DNA of 64,000 bases from Chrysomallon squamiferum (taxonomy: Eukaryota > Mollusca > Gastropoda > Neomphalida > Peltospiridae): contig CM022671.1 of NCBI GenBank assembly GCA_012295275.1, forward strand, positions 1,045,332 to 1,109,331, given 5' to 3'. Of this stretch, positions 49,947 through 61,741 are shown piece after piece (the first letter of the stretch is position 1; each line of letters starts with the position of its first letter). The position numbers and the translations under genes are program-made. Under the pieces are notes generated by a model. It saw only the letters and a program-made list of their open reading frames with translations, was not told the origin of the DNA and did not search any database.

Positions 49947-52900
49947 ATCTGAAGTACAGACACAGATAAATTAATTCACCTACATTCATGTTTCTTTCTC
50001 ACTGATTAAATTAAGTGAAAACAGCCATCAGTCACTTTCAATTAATGACCATCTCAAAGAATCTTCAGGCTGTTTTCCCCTGAAGCATCTAACATGAAGC
50101 TTTATGGTAGTCATTGATTGTTGGCAAGTGGTTTCATTGGTTATCATACAAGATCAACAATAATTATTTCTCTAACTTACAAAAAGAACTGACTGACAAC
50201 CTGCTACAAATGTTTCAGTCTTACTTTCCTGCTATAACATTTTATTACAGGAATCACTTGAATAGAAAACTATTAATATGGGCCACACATAAATGTAATC
50301 TGGATTATATAGAACTACTGTTTTCTTGTTTTGTTAATATATCTGTTCCTTTCTATTTTTTTATTCTACTTCTGCTCTTTTACAAAAGCTCCCACATGGC
50401 TCTGTTATTCATCCAGATTTATGGTTTATTTTGTTTTGTTAAGAAGGAACCACTCATAGGCACTTATGTCAAAACAACAGCCTTATCAATATATACTACT
50501 TTTCAAGCTAATAAAAATTCTCAACATCTGGGTTTTTTAATCTAACTGAAAAATATTCATTTTGTGAACTTTTTTTTAATACTTTTTTTTAAAGTAAAAA
50601 CCTGAAATCATCATTATTCTTAAATTCAAAACAAAATAAATTAATATTTTCTAGAACAAGAAAAACAGAATAAAATGCCCATAAATTAATTTTACTGAAA
50701 ACATTTGAAAAGCATGTCAAGCATCAATTATTTATTTAAATCCAGCAAAAGATTGTCTTGAAGAAAACAAGCTAATTAGCATGACAAAGGCTTTAGGATA
50801 AGGTTCCATCTGAAAAGATTTCTACATCATGAATAATAACCTGTAACTAAGCTAACTGCTAATTTTCAAATATGTCAATTTTGTCATCATCCAGTCTAAG
50901 GCTGTTGAGTTCTTGAGATGATGAACATTTAATTTATTCTACATGAAACAATCTGTGAAATTCAGGATCGAATTACTTGGCAGGTCATAAAGTTTAAGCA
51001 TTCAGCAGACCAGAGGGGTTTCAAAATGAGCTCCTGTTGACAGCAGTATGTTTGACTGGCTGCACTCACTGATGTTAATTTTTGTGATTGTCAGGCAAAA
51101 TTGCCATTATTCCTCATACACATTGTGAAAAGTAATTATATGTTATTTCTGTAATTTGTGTATCACATCAAAAACTCAGTGGCAGCTAAACTCAAGGATC
51201 TTTGTTTTGATCACTTTTGAAATCTTTTCTAAACAAATAAATTGAAATAATTTCACATTTAAATGTATTTAATGAAATTAAAACTGAAGTACTCCTAAAC
51301 ACATAAAAATACAAAACATAATGTTTTACATATTATTTTTATTATTAAAAAACAAAAAACTCCCCACATTCTGTTAGAATATTGAATATAAATGACAGCC
51401 TGGCCACACTTTAAACAGGACTGAATGTTATGTTAACCTATAATGGCTAAGTACTGAATAGCAAGTGAGAAATGAAGTAGAGGGAGCCAGTCAGTGATAC
51501 TTGTTCTTAATGTCTTGTTTTGGTTTTAACTTCATAGAAGTATGTTGTTCAAAATATTTTTAAAATGTGCATGACATGAAAACAATTAATTTTATAAATG
51601 ATAAATGATAAATGTAGTACAATTTCAATCGAGATATTAACATTCTGGAAATAACACACGGTCACAAATAGCTTCCATCAATTACTATCAACATTTTAAT
51701 AGGTCAAGTCTTTATAATGCCATTAAAATACCAGCTGGACATGTGAAAGTTAAGCCATCTGGAAAAACCAGCCATTATCTAAATCTTTATTTGCAGCAAT
51801 AAACATATTGTGCCTTGAATGACCAGCCCATTTCTTCTAAAATCTCCAACTCTTACTGACCAGTGATGCTGGTATTACTATTTAATTTCATATTAATAAC
51901 AACAAACAATGAATGTAGCGGTCAACAGGTCACACACTTGATGACCATGGAAAATAACATTACATTTTTCTTTCAAGGGTAGGTAAACTGGATCTGTTTG
52001 ACCAAGGAGGTTACACAGCTTTAGTACAGACATTATAATAAATAATTATCTATTAAGATCATTCAAATTTCTAAGATACTGAGTAGACGCAGTTAGTTTC
52101 ACTGGAAAACAGGTTCTCCAGGAGAAAAACAACAACTCTGTGGGGATAACCCATTGATGCCATTAATATGATAAAGATGCTTTCTCATGCCATCCTGAAA
52201 CAGCTTGCATAGAGAGAGATGAAATGGATAACCACAAATGTAGTTTTCTTGTCATCATAAAACAACAGAGGACAGAAAGCCATTTGCCTAGCATAATAAT
52301 GTTTCTGAACATACAAGTATCGTGGCAAATTTCCAAGTCATAAAATAAGATTGTAAAATATAATATATCTCTATATGTGTGAGAGAGACATTGAAATGAA
52401 AAAACCAGGAAAAAAAGAAAATTATTTTTTAAAATCTCAATTACTCAAGAAATAAAATAGCTAATAGTAATGTCAGAAGAAAAAAGTAAAGATAAAAAGG
52501 AAATGTTGTCACCATCAAAACTTAAACAACTTTTTAGAACAAAATGTAAAAGGACCAAAATACAGATCACTAAATCTAACATGTCTGTGTCCACTTATTA
52601 TGGTACTTAAAGGTTTAAGTAATGTAAAATCACACCAAGACACATTACAAAGAAAACATCCTATCAAGTTACATAACTGGCTTGAAACTGCTGCTACCTG
52701 ATGTATTTAGCATCAAAGAGCCAGGAACAGCTGTGATCAAAACTGCTGATCTTTTAAATGATGATGGAATTCTTTGCCTGCACTTTGATCTTTCTCACCG
52801 TAAAAGCCAGTCTTGATGAACATTCATTACATAAAAAAGAACTGCAGTTTTTTGGTAATGGATAAAATAACATCAAATCTCATCACATGTTATTATGGAA

Positions 52901-55900
52901 AACATTAAAATACAGTTCTCTGAAACATGAAATGTATTGTAAAAATTGTGCAGTTTTACTATATTTTTGTAGGACCAGACAGAATGTTACTTTTAAAAAA
53001 AGCACACACAGACTTGAAACTCACATGCACATTTTCTTCACTCAGACAATGCCTACAGAAATGAATACAGAAGCCACATCACTGTGAGATAAAAGACTGA
53101 ACAGAGACTCATTTCTTGACTTTAGGTATTAAAAATCAATGGAAATCATATTCTTTTATAGCAACTTAAGTGAGGTGCTTAAAGACCCCCAGCAAACAAA
53201 TGCAATAATGATTCCATGCTTCTTCTCAAGGCCTGTCTCGTTCTCTGTCAGGGACTGCTGTTTGGTGTGAACTTTCTGCTGCTATGCACTGGCACATTTG
53301 GTGTTGCTATTGATCCTTGTTTGAATGAAGTATTAGCTATAATGATGATTTTTTTTTTTTCCCCATTTAATATTTTTATTTAAAATGTTTGACTCTGAAA
53401 ATGGACTGCTTCGCACTAATTTTAGCTAAATTCAAAAACATGCACAATCATATTAATGTATTTACACTTTTTATTCTTTTTAAATGTTATATTTTACCTG
53501 TTTTAATGAAAATGTTTTACTGACCTCTAAATCAGAATATTTTTAAATCCCACTTTTTTGTTTTTCTGAAGCTAAACATAATATTACAGTTTAAATAAAT
53601 TAGATTTTTATAAATCACTTTAACTTAAAGAAAGAAAAGAAAATATTACGCTTGAGTGTGTAACCTTTACAAAACATGTGGAGCATTCATAGTCTACTCA
53701 GATGGGAGGGCAAACATTCAGAGAACTGAAACAAGCCAACATGATTAACTTCAGAACAATTTCTCTTTAAAACACAAAACATTCTTAGTGAGCTGTATGA
53801 ATCTATTTTTTTTTCATTCAAATCTTTTTATAAATATATTGTAGTATACTGTTGACTTATTTCTTACCAACATTTATGTAGCTTTGGTAATATTTCGGCT
53901 TAGAAATACATGTGTATGATGTTTTTGTTCTTTTACACTGCAAATCAATAAATCTGAGATAAAAATAGGGATTAAAAAAGGGGGGAAAAAAGGTATGACA
54001 ATTGGCAATGATTGAAGAGTTCTGTTCTTGGTACTGATTTTTCTCATTTTACCCAGTGTCTGTGGTATGTGTATAAAGGAGAGTATACTTTCACAATACT
54101 TAATGATTCTAGCAACAAGAACAGCACATAAAAATGGAAGCAGTAGGTTTCAACTTTCATGTATCTTTTTCAAAATCATGTCTGATCTCTGATAACGAGT
54201 AATGAAAAATACACTGAGATGCTGTCAAACATTCATTTATTGGTGTGCTGAGGAAACTGTTTTGCTGCTTATCATTTCAAGTACGTTGATATTTTACTGA
54301 GATGAATGAAAGATGTTCATCCATCTTCACATTACCAGAGTAGTTAAAATGTTCAATGTCAGTAACACATATCTCCTCATCAACACCTGCAGAGATTGGT
54401 GAAATTTTTTTCTTTTTTTTTTTAGACTAAAATAGGAATAAAAAAATAAAAATTCTTAAGAGATAGCCAGTTCCTAGGCAGGTGTAAAACGTGCATGTGT
54501 TAAAGAGAAAGACAGAATCAACAAAGCCACGCGACTGAAGATCTCAACAACCCATGACTGAAAGACATTTCCTAGTAAGCAATATCTCAGATGTGCACAG
54601 TAAATCTTGTACAGTGATGTGAAAAACACAATGAAAAACTCACAGAATAATGGACACTTTTACTTTTTTTTTTAATGTGTTAAATTAATGATGTTATGCT
54701 GAGCGTTTTAAAGTTTTAGACACAAAAGAAAATCAGAAGAAATAAAAAATTAAACAAGAAATGTCATATTAATTACACAAACACAAAAAAAGAGATTTTG
54801 TTTAGCACTATAGAAAGGACTAAGAAGGACAGAGGCATATTTCAAAATGTTTAAATGTTTTAATATTTAATGTAGGAAAACAACAACAACAACACACATT
54901 TTCTAAAAGGTCACAACACTGTGAGGATTAAAAAAAATGTTTTCGAAAGACTCAAGTTCACATTTAACACACCTTCTGAATTAATGTTAAAAACAAGAAA
55001 AGAACTTGTATATAAAATTGCCTACTTTGTATGAACAAAGCTGATCAAGATTATTATTAAAATGTCAAAAGTATTACAGCATCAAACAAGCCCATTTCCA
55101 TTAATAAATTCTAATAATCTGTGACATTTTCTATGAAACCACAAAAGAAATGTGTAGGCGTCTTGATTTTGTAATCTTTTCATCTGTTAGCACATAATTA
55201 TATCATTCTGACAAAACACAAAGCTTCTTCCATGGTATGGTTATGGGGGGGAGAAAGAAAAGAAAAAAGAACAAGGAAAAAAAGGAACAAAGTTGAGGAA
55301 AAAAACAGAGAAATGAGAAACGTACAAAAGTTTTAAAATGGCAGATTTTTCTTTACTATATCCCTGACTGGGAGGATTACGTGGTATTGACTGTCTTAAG
55401 TATGACAAGATATCACTAAGAATCTTTTTCTCTGAGGAAATGATCACATAGGGGGGCAACTGAAAAGAACCCTGTTTAAAAAATGAATGAGCAATTTAAG
55501 AAGAAAAAAAAATTAAGATGAAAAAAACCTGCCAGAAGACAATGACAGCTTCACACTCCCATTAAAAATTAACACTGTTAGTCATGCACACGCATTGATT
55601 CCAGCGGAGAAATCGAGCTCACAGACTCCGACCAAATATATCAATTGCCTTATTGAATAATGACGTGCCACTGCTGAACTGAAGTCGAAGGAAAGAAAGC
55701 ATCAATTATACTTGAAGAGCAACACTTAGAGAAAGCTCTCCTTAACAGCACTTGTTCATCCCTAGAGCTTTTACAACACCAGACCCCTAGAAAGGTGACA
55801 CTCTTTACACGTGCCTCCGAGAGATACCACCCACTTTCAGAGTGGGACTCAAACATCTGTTCAAAGCATGCCAGCACAACTCAGCATTTTAAATGTTTTA

Positions 55901-57960
55901 AGATTCAAAACTTTGAAACAAAAGTTCAGTGATATTTAAAATATATATTCCAAACTTGTCCTAAAATAAAACTTTACCATTTCTGATTTACTTTTCATTT
56001 TACAATAAGTAAATGTACAGTGGATTTTTTTTTTTCCCAATTTTAAGAAGATGTATTAATATTATATGTTCAGTAATCAACCTTGAAAATATAATGTTTT
56101 ATCATCAAATATTTCTTTTCCACAATAGGTTAATTTTTAAAATTATTATATTTTGCACTTTTTTAAATTTCCTACAATGTTAACTGTTTTCTAATAATTA
56201 AAGTAATGTTTTAATCTATTTCATAAAAAAAATATTATCAGCCTCTTAAAGAAATGACAATCATAATGAAACTTGTTAAAAATCTTAAAGTCTTTTTGTT
56301 AAACTTATTCCTAAAAGCCTCAACAATTTTCAATTTTTCTATTTCCTAAATTATGGCATTAAAGCCTGGTGACAAGTGCCCTGGGGAATGATCGTCAACA
56401 ACTGCAGTGAATGCAGGCATCCACAAATCTGCTCCTGAATATTTCATGCTCTCTCAGAGGAATTCTAGGAAAAAGTTTAAAGCACCAACTCAGAAATTTC
56501 AAATGAATTATTTTAACTCTTCACTGAGCTTCAGTGCAAGTCTCATAGCATCATTAAGATTATCAATAACATATTTTAATGTGGATCTGGTTATGTTCAA
56601 CAGGACATGGAATCAACAAACACTGGAGATGGTAACACTCAAATATCCTTTTTACTTTTTTTCATTTTTTTGATGGGTTTTTTTCCTCATTTTATTGCAT
56701 TGGAAATTAGTGCTTAAAGACAATTATATGGTGGATTTTCGTGTCAACATTTTAAGCAGATAAAGAGTCTGTGCTTAATAGCTGTGTTAACAGCAGCTGT
56801 TGCATTCAGGCAATGCTTACTCGTAACTGAGTAATATTTTGTCAATAATTTTTAGCAATTAAAGCCATCATGTATGATTTTTCAGAAACTGCAATACTTA
56901 ATGATACTGCTAAGGATATGAATAATCAATAAAATTTAAAAAATAATAATAATAATTACACAATTATCTAGGATGAGAAATATAAACCCAAAATTGGAAA
57001 TTTTATTATAAAAGATGGTAATGCTAAAAACGCTGAAAAAATAATTTAATACATAACAAGTTTCAAGTAAATAACATTCCACATCAATATATTTATGGGT
57101 ACAAATACATTTTAAAGTAGTAATGTCTGTAAGATGGTATTTCTGCATAAAAACATTATTACTGCTGTTCTAATTCCTTCATTTTCTTAAAATTAATGTA
57201 GGATTAAGTTATTTAAATGATATGTTTTTTTTATTTTATTGTTTTATTTATTGGTTTTTATTATTTTTTTGACTGACCTCAAGACCTCCATGTTGAACTG
57301 GTTTTGCAGGTTGCCCAAGAATTCTCCAATCATCTGCTTACTGAGGCCTTTCCTCATGATGAAAAACTTAGCAACACTTGGTGGTGTTCCTTCCACAAAC
57401 CCATGATCAACCAAGAAATTTAGTCCCTTGTCAGGTTTTCTGAAGAAGAAAAAAAAAAGAATTCATAATAATCTTTAAAAAAACACAAAACAAAAAAAAA
57501 CCACTCAAGTTTAAATTTCTTCTAGATTCATGTAAAGATTTATTACATTCATAAAATATGTTTTAAAAAAAATCCCCACCAAATATCTCCACCCAGATAT
57601 TCTGCATGCCTTAACATTTTAGAAAAGGTTCAGAACTGATTTATATAGCAGTTATTATTAAGAAGATTTTTATCTTAAGACTAACCTTATCCTTTAATTT
57701 GACACTTCTACATCAACCATAAAATTAAGTGCATACTTTGACTCTTTTTTATGTAAAGTTCATCCATAAATCTGATATATGATGAAATAACATCTCCCTC
57801 AAACATGTAATGACATGTCTAATTAACCTTTTTTTCTGTTATTTTTGTTTTTTCATACAATGTTATTAGTGACTGAAAAACACAGTTTATTTACTTTGGG
57901 AAGTTCTTACAGGAAATGGTAAAAGCTAAACTAAACATCCCAAAAAAATAATTAAAAAAA

Positions 57961-58002
<42 letters not shown>

Positions 58003-61000
58003 AAAACAAACACAAGGCTACTAAATTATGTCCATAAGAAAAGAATATTGCATTATTCACTTTTTGTTTCTAAATCTTTCTTCTTAAAGTTTCTGTTGAA
58101 AATTATATAACATTATATCATCTGAAATATTTACTAAATCCTGAAAAACAGCTTAGCATGCATATTATTTAGAAGTCTGTTTTTCATTAGGTAGGTTTTA
58201 CATAAAATCTGTAGATCCTTGTATCTGTATCCATTTAAGTGGTATCAGCTCAATCTCATTATTTTTCTTACTGTTTATTTTATTTTTATTATTATTATTA
58301 TTTTTTTTTTTTTAGGAAATGGAAGGTATTGATTTATTTTTATAAGCAGATTTTTTTAATATATTTTTTTTTATCATGATTGAAGTTTCAAAAATCAATA
58401 ACCATAACAATAGTTATGAGTTTATATACTTATATTTAATGAAAAACACTGGAATAAAGTCTGCCAGTGTGGTACTAATTTTATAATTATGAAGCAGCTT
58501 GTTTCACAACATAAATGAATGCAGTAAATGGATATTATCAGCTTCTAAGTGTTATTAGTCTTGCCTTGCTTACATAGACTACTTTCTGAACCAAAGCCTT
58601 TTCATAGCACATTGCTATATCTAGCTGATAAGATCTGCAGGACGGCTAATTTGTCTTTCAGCCAACATCTTTACTAAAATTCTTATTTTATCTTGCTTTA
58701 ATTCCTTCTTCCTAACAGTGTTTAGAAAAGTTAAATAAAACATAATTTTGTCTTGTTTGAATTTTGTTTCCCACTATTACTGGAATCAGTTGTTTGTTTT
58801 ACGTTGTGAATAATCTACTTCATAAAATAAATAACAGATTATAGCATGACAGGCCCTAAAGGTAAAAACTTTTTCAAACAAACAGAACTTAAATTATCTG
58901 TTATAACTTTTCTCAACACACCCAACATTTCTACTTGAGGGAACTAAATGTTATAAAATGCTGACCTGATTGAACATTCAGTGGATAAAAATATGTTTAA
59001 AATGGCTGACTAATTTTTATCTGGCTAATAATAATAATAATAATAATAAACTCAGAACCAGACTAAATCCTTGAATATGACTTCATACTAAGCCTAAGTC
59101 AATGCTAATAACCAGCAATTTTTATATCAGTATTCTTCAAGACCAGGTACTAATATAAAATGTAATTTGTCAGTGTATTTTATTTAAAACAAGAAAGTTA
59201 AATCACTGATTTTAGAAATCTAATAAATTGTTAACATTTAGCCCCTGCTAATAACTAATTAAAAACAAGGTTTTTTTCACTGCTCATATTTTTAAATAAA
59301 AAAAACAGCTGTAAATGTTTCATTTCCTTTTTAATGAGTATACTTTAATGTTTATATGAATTTGGTAATTACCATTCCTATAATGATGTGCTAAGCCAGG
59401 TTGTTACAAGTATTATTTGTGAACTATTAATCTTAGGGTCTTTGAAAATAACAATACAGTTTTAGATTTTATAATGGTTAAAAATAGTCTGAAGGTATTA
59501 TATCAATATATAAGTACAAGTACTATATGTATATATATTGGTGTAAGATGGATGTGTATTTATAATTCACATAACCTGTATTATGTGTTAACATGCTGGT
59601 GTGTTGCAAGTCTGTGTATTTGTGTGGGGGTATCTGTATAATTTTCTGTGCATGTGTGTACACTTCTGTTTACACATCTTACAAACAAAACTGACATGGC
59701 CACGTATAGCTGCAGTTTTTTCTAAGCCAAATCAGCTCTGAACAACATAAGGGTTGAACAAATAAACAAGTCAGTCTAAAGAGTAAAATGTCAGTGTTAT
59801 CAGAACTGATAACACAACAACAAACAAGATACTTTTTAACTCTTGGCAAAGATAAGCATGATCTTTACTGACAGCTCTTACATTATGTGTTGACAAAAAT
59901 AAACCCAAATCAGATATATTGAATATCTCTTGGCTTCTTCTACTGTTTACAATCTTAAAGCAGAAAGTTCATGTCACCTTCATTGATGGGTCCATACACA
60001 ATGTATTTCCAAAGATTTGGTTTTTTCTGCTTTTGTTTGCAGCTGTTGTTGAAATAGATAAATTTATTTTTAAAAAAGTGTAAACGTTATACAGAAGTCC
60101 AATTCCTTCATCCAACAAACAATAAATGCTTTTTTCTTTTATCCTTTTTTAACATTGTTAAATGATACTGTCTTTTAGAACCAAAGATAAAAAGCTTTCT
60201 ATAAGTTGTATGTTAGAAGTGATATGCTTGTAAAATCTACTTACTTGTTGAATAAGTTAAGTCCAATGCGGTAGAGGCGTTTGCGCTGCTTGTCGTTGAC
60301 TTTAGTTGAAATCTGTTGATCAGGTGTGACACTCAGTCTAAGACGGCGCTGGTAGCCCAGGCTACTGCTGTCACTAGAAATGCTAATATTTTCTGTACTA
60401 ATGTTTTCAGAACTAGGGGAACTAGAACAATGTCCATCAATACTATCGGGTTCACTTGTTTCAGATATATTGCTCATTCGCTTTGGTTCATTTTTAATTG
60501 CCATCACAGCTGGAATACTTCCATTCATACCATTAGTTTCTTTCCTTTTCCAGATTGGTGATGTCTCTGGAGGCCGGGAAGGTGGAGGTGGTTTGGGTTT
60601 TTCTACATCTCCCGGTTTGTGTCCTCTTAATCTGACTTCTGTATTCATGCAGTTTTTCACTTTTTGATTTGCAGAATTTTGTTGTTCAATAAGTCTGGTG
60701 TCTTCAGGAGACGCTAAATCTACTTTTATTTGAACACTGCTGTTAACTGATGCACTTTCACTAGAATCTAAATTGTAGTTCCGTAAACTGTCAAATGAAG
60801 CACATGATCCTTTCGCACTATCTACAAACGCAGGTGAACCGAAGTCAGACCCCAGTGATGATGCTGACGGGCGATGATGAGTCAAGGTATTTGTTTCCTG
60901 ACTGCCATCACTGTGAAAACTGTCTGCAAGAATATCGGTTTCCTTGCCTTCTAACAATGTCTCAAAGTCTAAACTATGAGGGTCTACAGCACTATCTAAT

Positions 61001-61741
61001 GGTAATGGAGTTTCATTTGAATTATTCTTATTCATTTCAGGGTAAGAGTTTCGATTATTGTTAGTTTCGTCTACCAAAGCTGATCCGTTTTTATGCTTCC
61101 TGTCCTCTGGAATGTCTGAATGGTCTATGACTTCACATCGTTGAAGTCTCTTCCTGTCTCGCCTAGAAAGACGATTGTCCAGTTGTGTTCCCTGATCAAA
61201 AGACATCTGACTGTAAAGTCTCGATTCATGTCTTGATGATTCAAATTCTGCTACCATTTTTCTAACATCACTTCCAAATTTGCTTTCATCTGTTAAATCT
61301 GAACCATCAGCTCCCATAGCAAATTTACCATCAAACCTATCAGTCCAGATTGTGTTGCTACGACCGAGCTCTGAGAGTCTTTTTGACAATCTCCTTTCTC
61401 CAACAGAATGCCGCAGTTTTTGAAAATTCTTGTTCATGCAATACCGTCGAAAAGCTCTCTGAATTGTTTTCGCTGCTTTACGAGAACGGAAAGAACCTCC
61501 ATATTTTCTCTCTAACATCTCCACCTGTTTATCCTGGAGATCCTGAGACAACTCGTATCCTGCTGATTGCAGTCTCGTCCTTTTGTACACTTCATCACAC
61601 GAGCTTTTGAATGAACGTTGTCGCTGGATGCGACCACAACTGACACTTCCTTGGCTCACAAGTTTTGATGCTCTTGGAGATTCTACAGGTAAACTTCCAG
61701 CAGACTGAGACTTGCGGTCACTGCAGCTAGCACTGCCAACA
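29614..61741 (-). CDS. iqsec: IQSEC/BRAG Arf-GEF, 5' end outside window
   Basis: This guanine-nucleotide exchange factor activates Arf GTPases (Arf6 in known members), acting in endocytosis and at synapses. Twelve exons give about 950 residues. A large first visible exon (499 codons) holds the IQ motif [18 protein letters not shown] and a Ser-rich, disordered region with a Pro-rich SH3-type stretch ([11 protein letters not shown]). The Sec7 domain follows, with the catalytic glutamate in MIGEFLGN and motif 2 [20 protein letters not shown]. Next come the PH domain ([11 protein letters not shown] ... [13 protein letters not shown]) and a tail ending GTEV. The single gene corresponds to vertebrate IQSEC1/2/3. 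The first visible exon is entered in phase 2, so at least one upstream coding exon (usually N-terminal coiled coil) lies beyond base 64000 or was missed. The GTG at 61657-61659 is an internal Val codon, not a start. Confidence 0.96.
30232..30281 (-). CDS. iqsec: iqsec penultimate exon
   Basis: Fifty bases encoding [17 protein letters not shown]. It fits phase on both sides (1 in, 0 out), acceptor TTGCAG, donor GTAGGT. Weakly conserved, so possibly alternative. Confidence 0.8.
31405..31770. repeat. Degenerate tandem repeat block
   Basis: The phrase caaacatattaggtaat recurs at about 31466 and 31670. A second phrase, act(c)attttTagtcat-like, recurs at about 31407, 31562 and 31751. Spacing is irregular, suggesting old duplications with indels. 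Confidence 0.5.
32291..32386. repeat. 48-base tandem duplication
   Basis: Two adjacent diverged copies: gagtttaagttacctatctt at 32291 and gagtttaacttatctatctt at 32339, each continuing with aagt-gtt-gtga-like sequence. Confidence 0.8.
32632..32669. repeat. (GATA)n-(AAAT)n microsatellite
   Basis: Two or three GATA units run into about seven AAAT units. Confidence 0.85.
34969..35182 (-). CDS. iqsec: iqsec post-PH exon, GC-rich
   Basis: Encodes [20 protein letters not shown] and [16 protein letters not shown] or C fills most third positions, in sharp contrast with neighbouring exons and introns. Ends in phase 1, donor GTATGC. Confidence 0.94.
35581..35702 (-). CDS. iqsec: iqsec PH domain last exon
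   Basis: Encodes [20 protein letters not shown] and [15 protein letters not shown], the C-terminal PH helix. Ends in phase 0. Confidence 0.96.
36604..36703 (-). CDS. iqsec: iqsec PH domain exon
   Basis: Encodes [20 protein letters not shown] and [11 protein letters not shown]. The KKKS stretch fits the phosphoinositide-binding loop region. Ends in phase 1, donor GTAAGA. Confidence 0.95.
37665..38679. mobile_element. Transposon-like repeat, copy 2
   Basis: Collinear with copy 1 (17957-18933): shared ctgagaaac...cactgatgact, gctgaaatgatggtttc, taatggtcac, gttcataacagatta and gacaggactttgaaatgg. The right end stops at ccagttttcac next to TATATA, so the terminal inverted repeat is shortened. 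The left end could not be placed. It lies in the iqsec intron between the two PH exons. Confidence 0.6.
38700..38762. repeat. Minisatellite next to transposon-like repeat
   Basis: The unit aacatcaacaactacatca occurs twice, separated by caaacaaa-type spacers, immediately right of repeat copy 2. Confidence 0.75.
39060..39185 (-). CDS. iqsec: iqsec PH domain exon
   Basis: Forty-two codons, [20 protein letters not shown] and [15 protein letters not shown], in PH strands. Phase 0 at both ends. Confidence 0.97.
40678..40817 (-). CDS. iqsec: iqsec exon: Sec7 end to PH
   Basis: Encodes [20 protein letters not shown] and [19 protein letters not shown], closing Sec7 and entering the PH domain. Ends in phase 0. 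Confidence 0.96.
40818..47626 (-). other. iqsec intron, 6.8 kb, no gene seen
   Basis: AT-rich intron splitting the last Sec7 exons. It has homopolymers and a 15-base-arm inverted repeat near 43.4 kb. Short ORFs show no recognisable similarity or codon pattern. Confidence 0.6.
43403..43445. repeat. Small inverted repeat (hairpin)
   Basis: gaataca-gcaccaca pairs with tgtggtgc-ctttattc around an 11-base loop. The inner 8 pairs are perfect, then a small bulge and 5 more pairs. Confidence 0.5.
47627..47801 (-). CDS. iqsec: iqsec Sec7 exon, motif 2
   Basis: Encodes [20 protein letters not shown] and [20 protein letters not shown], then [13 protein letters not shown]. Motif 2 (NTDLHN) lines the Arf-binding groove. 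Ends in phase 1. Confidence 0.97.
48748..48780 (-). CDS. iqsec: iqsec 33-base Sec7 microexon
   Basis: Eleven codons, [11 protein letters not shown], matching the family's GEAQK-x-ERL. Phase 0 at both ends, acceptor TATAG, donor GTAGGT. Confidence 0.93.
49129..49210 (-). CDS. iqsec: iqsec Sec7 exon
   Basis: Encodes [20 protein letters not shown] then QSYFRMP. An 8.1 kb intron separates it from the preceding exon. Ends in phase 0. Confidence 0.96.
49211..57277 (-). other. iqsec intron, 8.1 kb, no gene seen
   Basis: The longest intron in the window, splitting the Sec7 domain after the glutamic-finger exon. It carries a long (CA)n tract. The ORFs inside it (including one of 143 codons at 50114-50545) look like chance AT-rich reading frames. 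Confidence 0.6.
49879..49945. repeat. (CA)n microsatellite
   Basis: About 33 CA units on the + strand in the 8.1 kb iqsec intron. Confidence 0.95.
57278..57439 (-). CDS. iqsec: iqsec Sec7 exon with catalytic glutamate
   Basis: Encodes [20 protein letters not shown] and [20 protein letters not shown]. Glu of GEFLG is the glutamic finger that displaces GDP from Arf. Ends in phase 2, donor GTCAGT. Confidence 0.97.
57440..60244 (-). other. iqsec intron, 2.8 kb
   Basis: Separates the large exon from the glutamic-finger exon. It contains (AAAT)n at 57967-58001 and (AAT)n at 59026-59049. No coding sequence was recognised. Confidence 0.65.
57967..58001. repeat. (AAAT)n microsatellite
   Basis: About eight units after an A-rich run. 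Confidence 0.85.
60245..61741 (-). CDS. iqsec: iqsec large exon: IQ motif, disordered region, Sec7 start
   Basis: Open for 1497 bases from acceptor TTTTCAG to donor AA|GTAAGT. It begins [20 protein letters not shown], includes [20 protein letters not shown] and the IQ motif (about 61425-61482), then long Ser/Asp/Asn-rich sequence with little predicted structure. A Pro-rich segment lies at about 60553-60610. It ends [13 protein letters not shown], the first Sec7 residues. Entered and left in phase 2. Confidence 0.97.

Noticed and set aside
50114-50545. A 143-codon open frame on the + strand
   Set aside because: It lies in the iqsec intron, is rich in Leu/Phe/Ile/Tyr as random AT-rich DNA would be, and resembles no family I know. 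It has no splice or promoter support.
61657-61659. Possible GTG start of a 472-codon gene
   Set aside because: The frame is open further upstream to a good acceptor at 61741, so this is an internal Val of the large iqsec exon.
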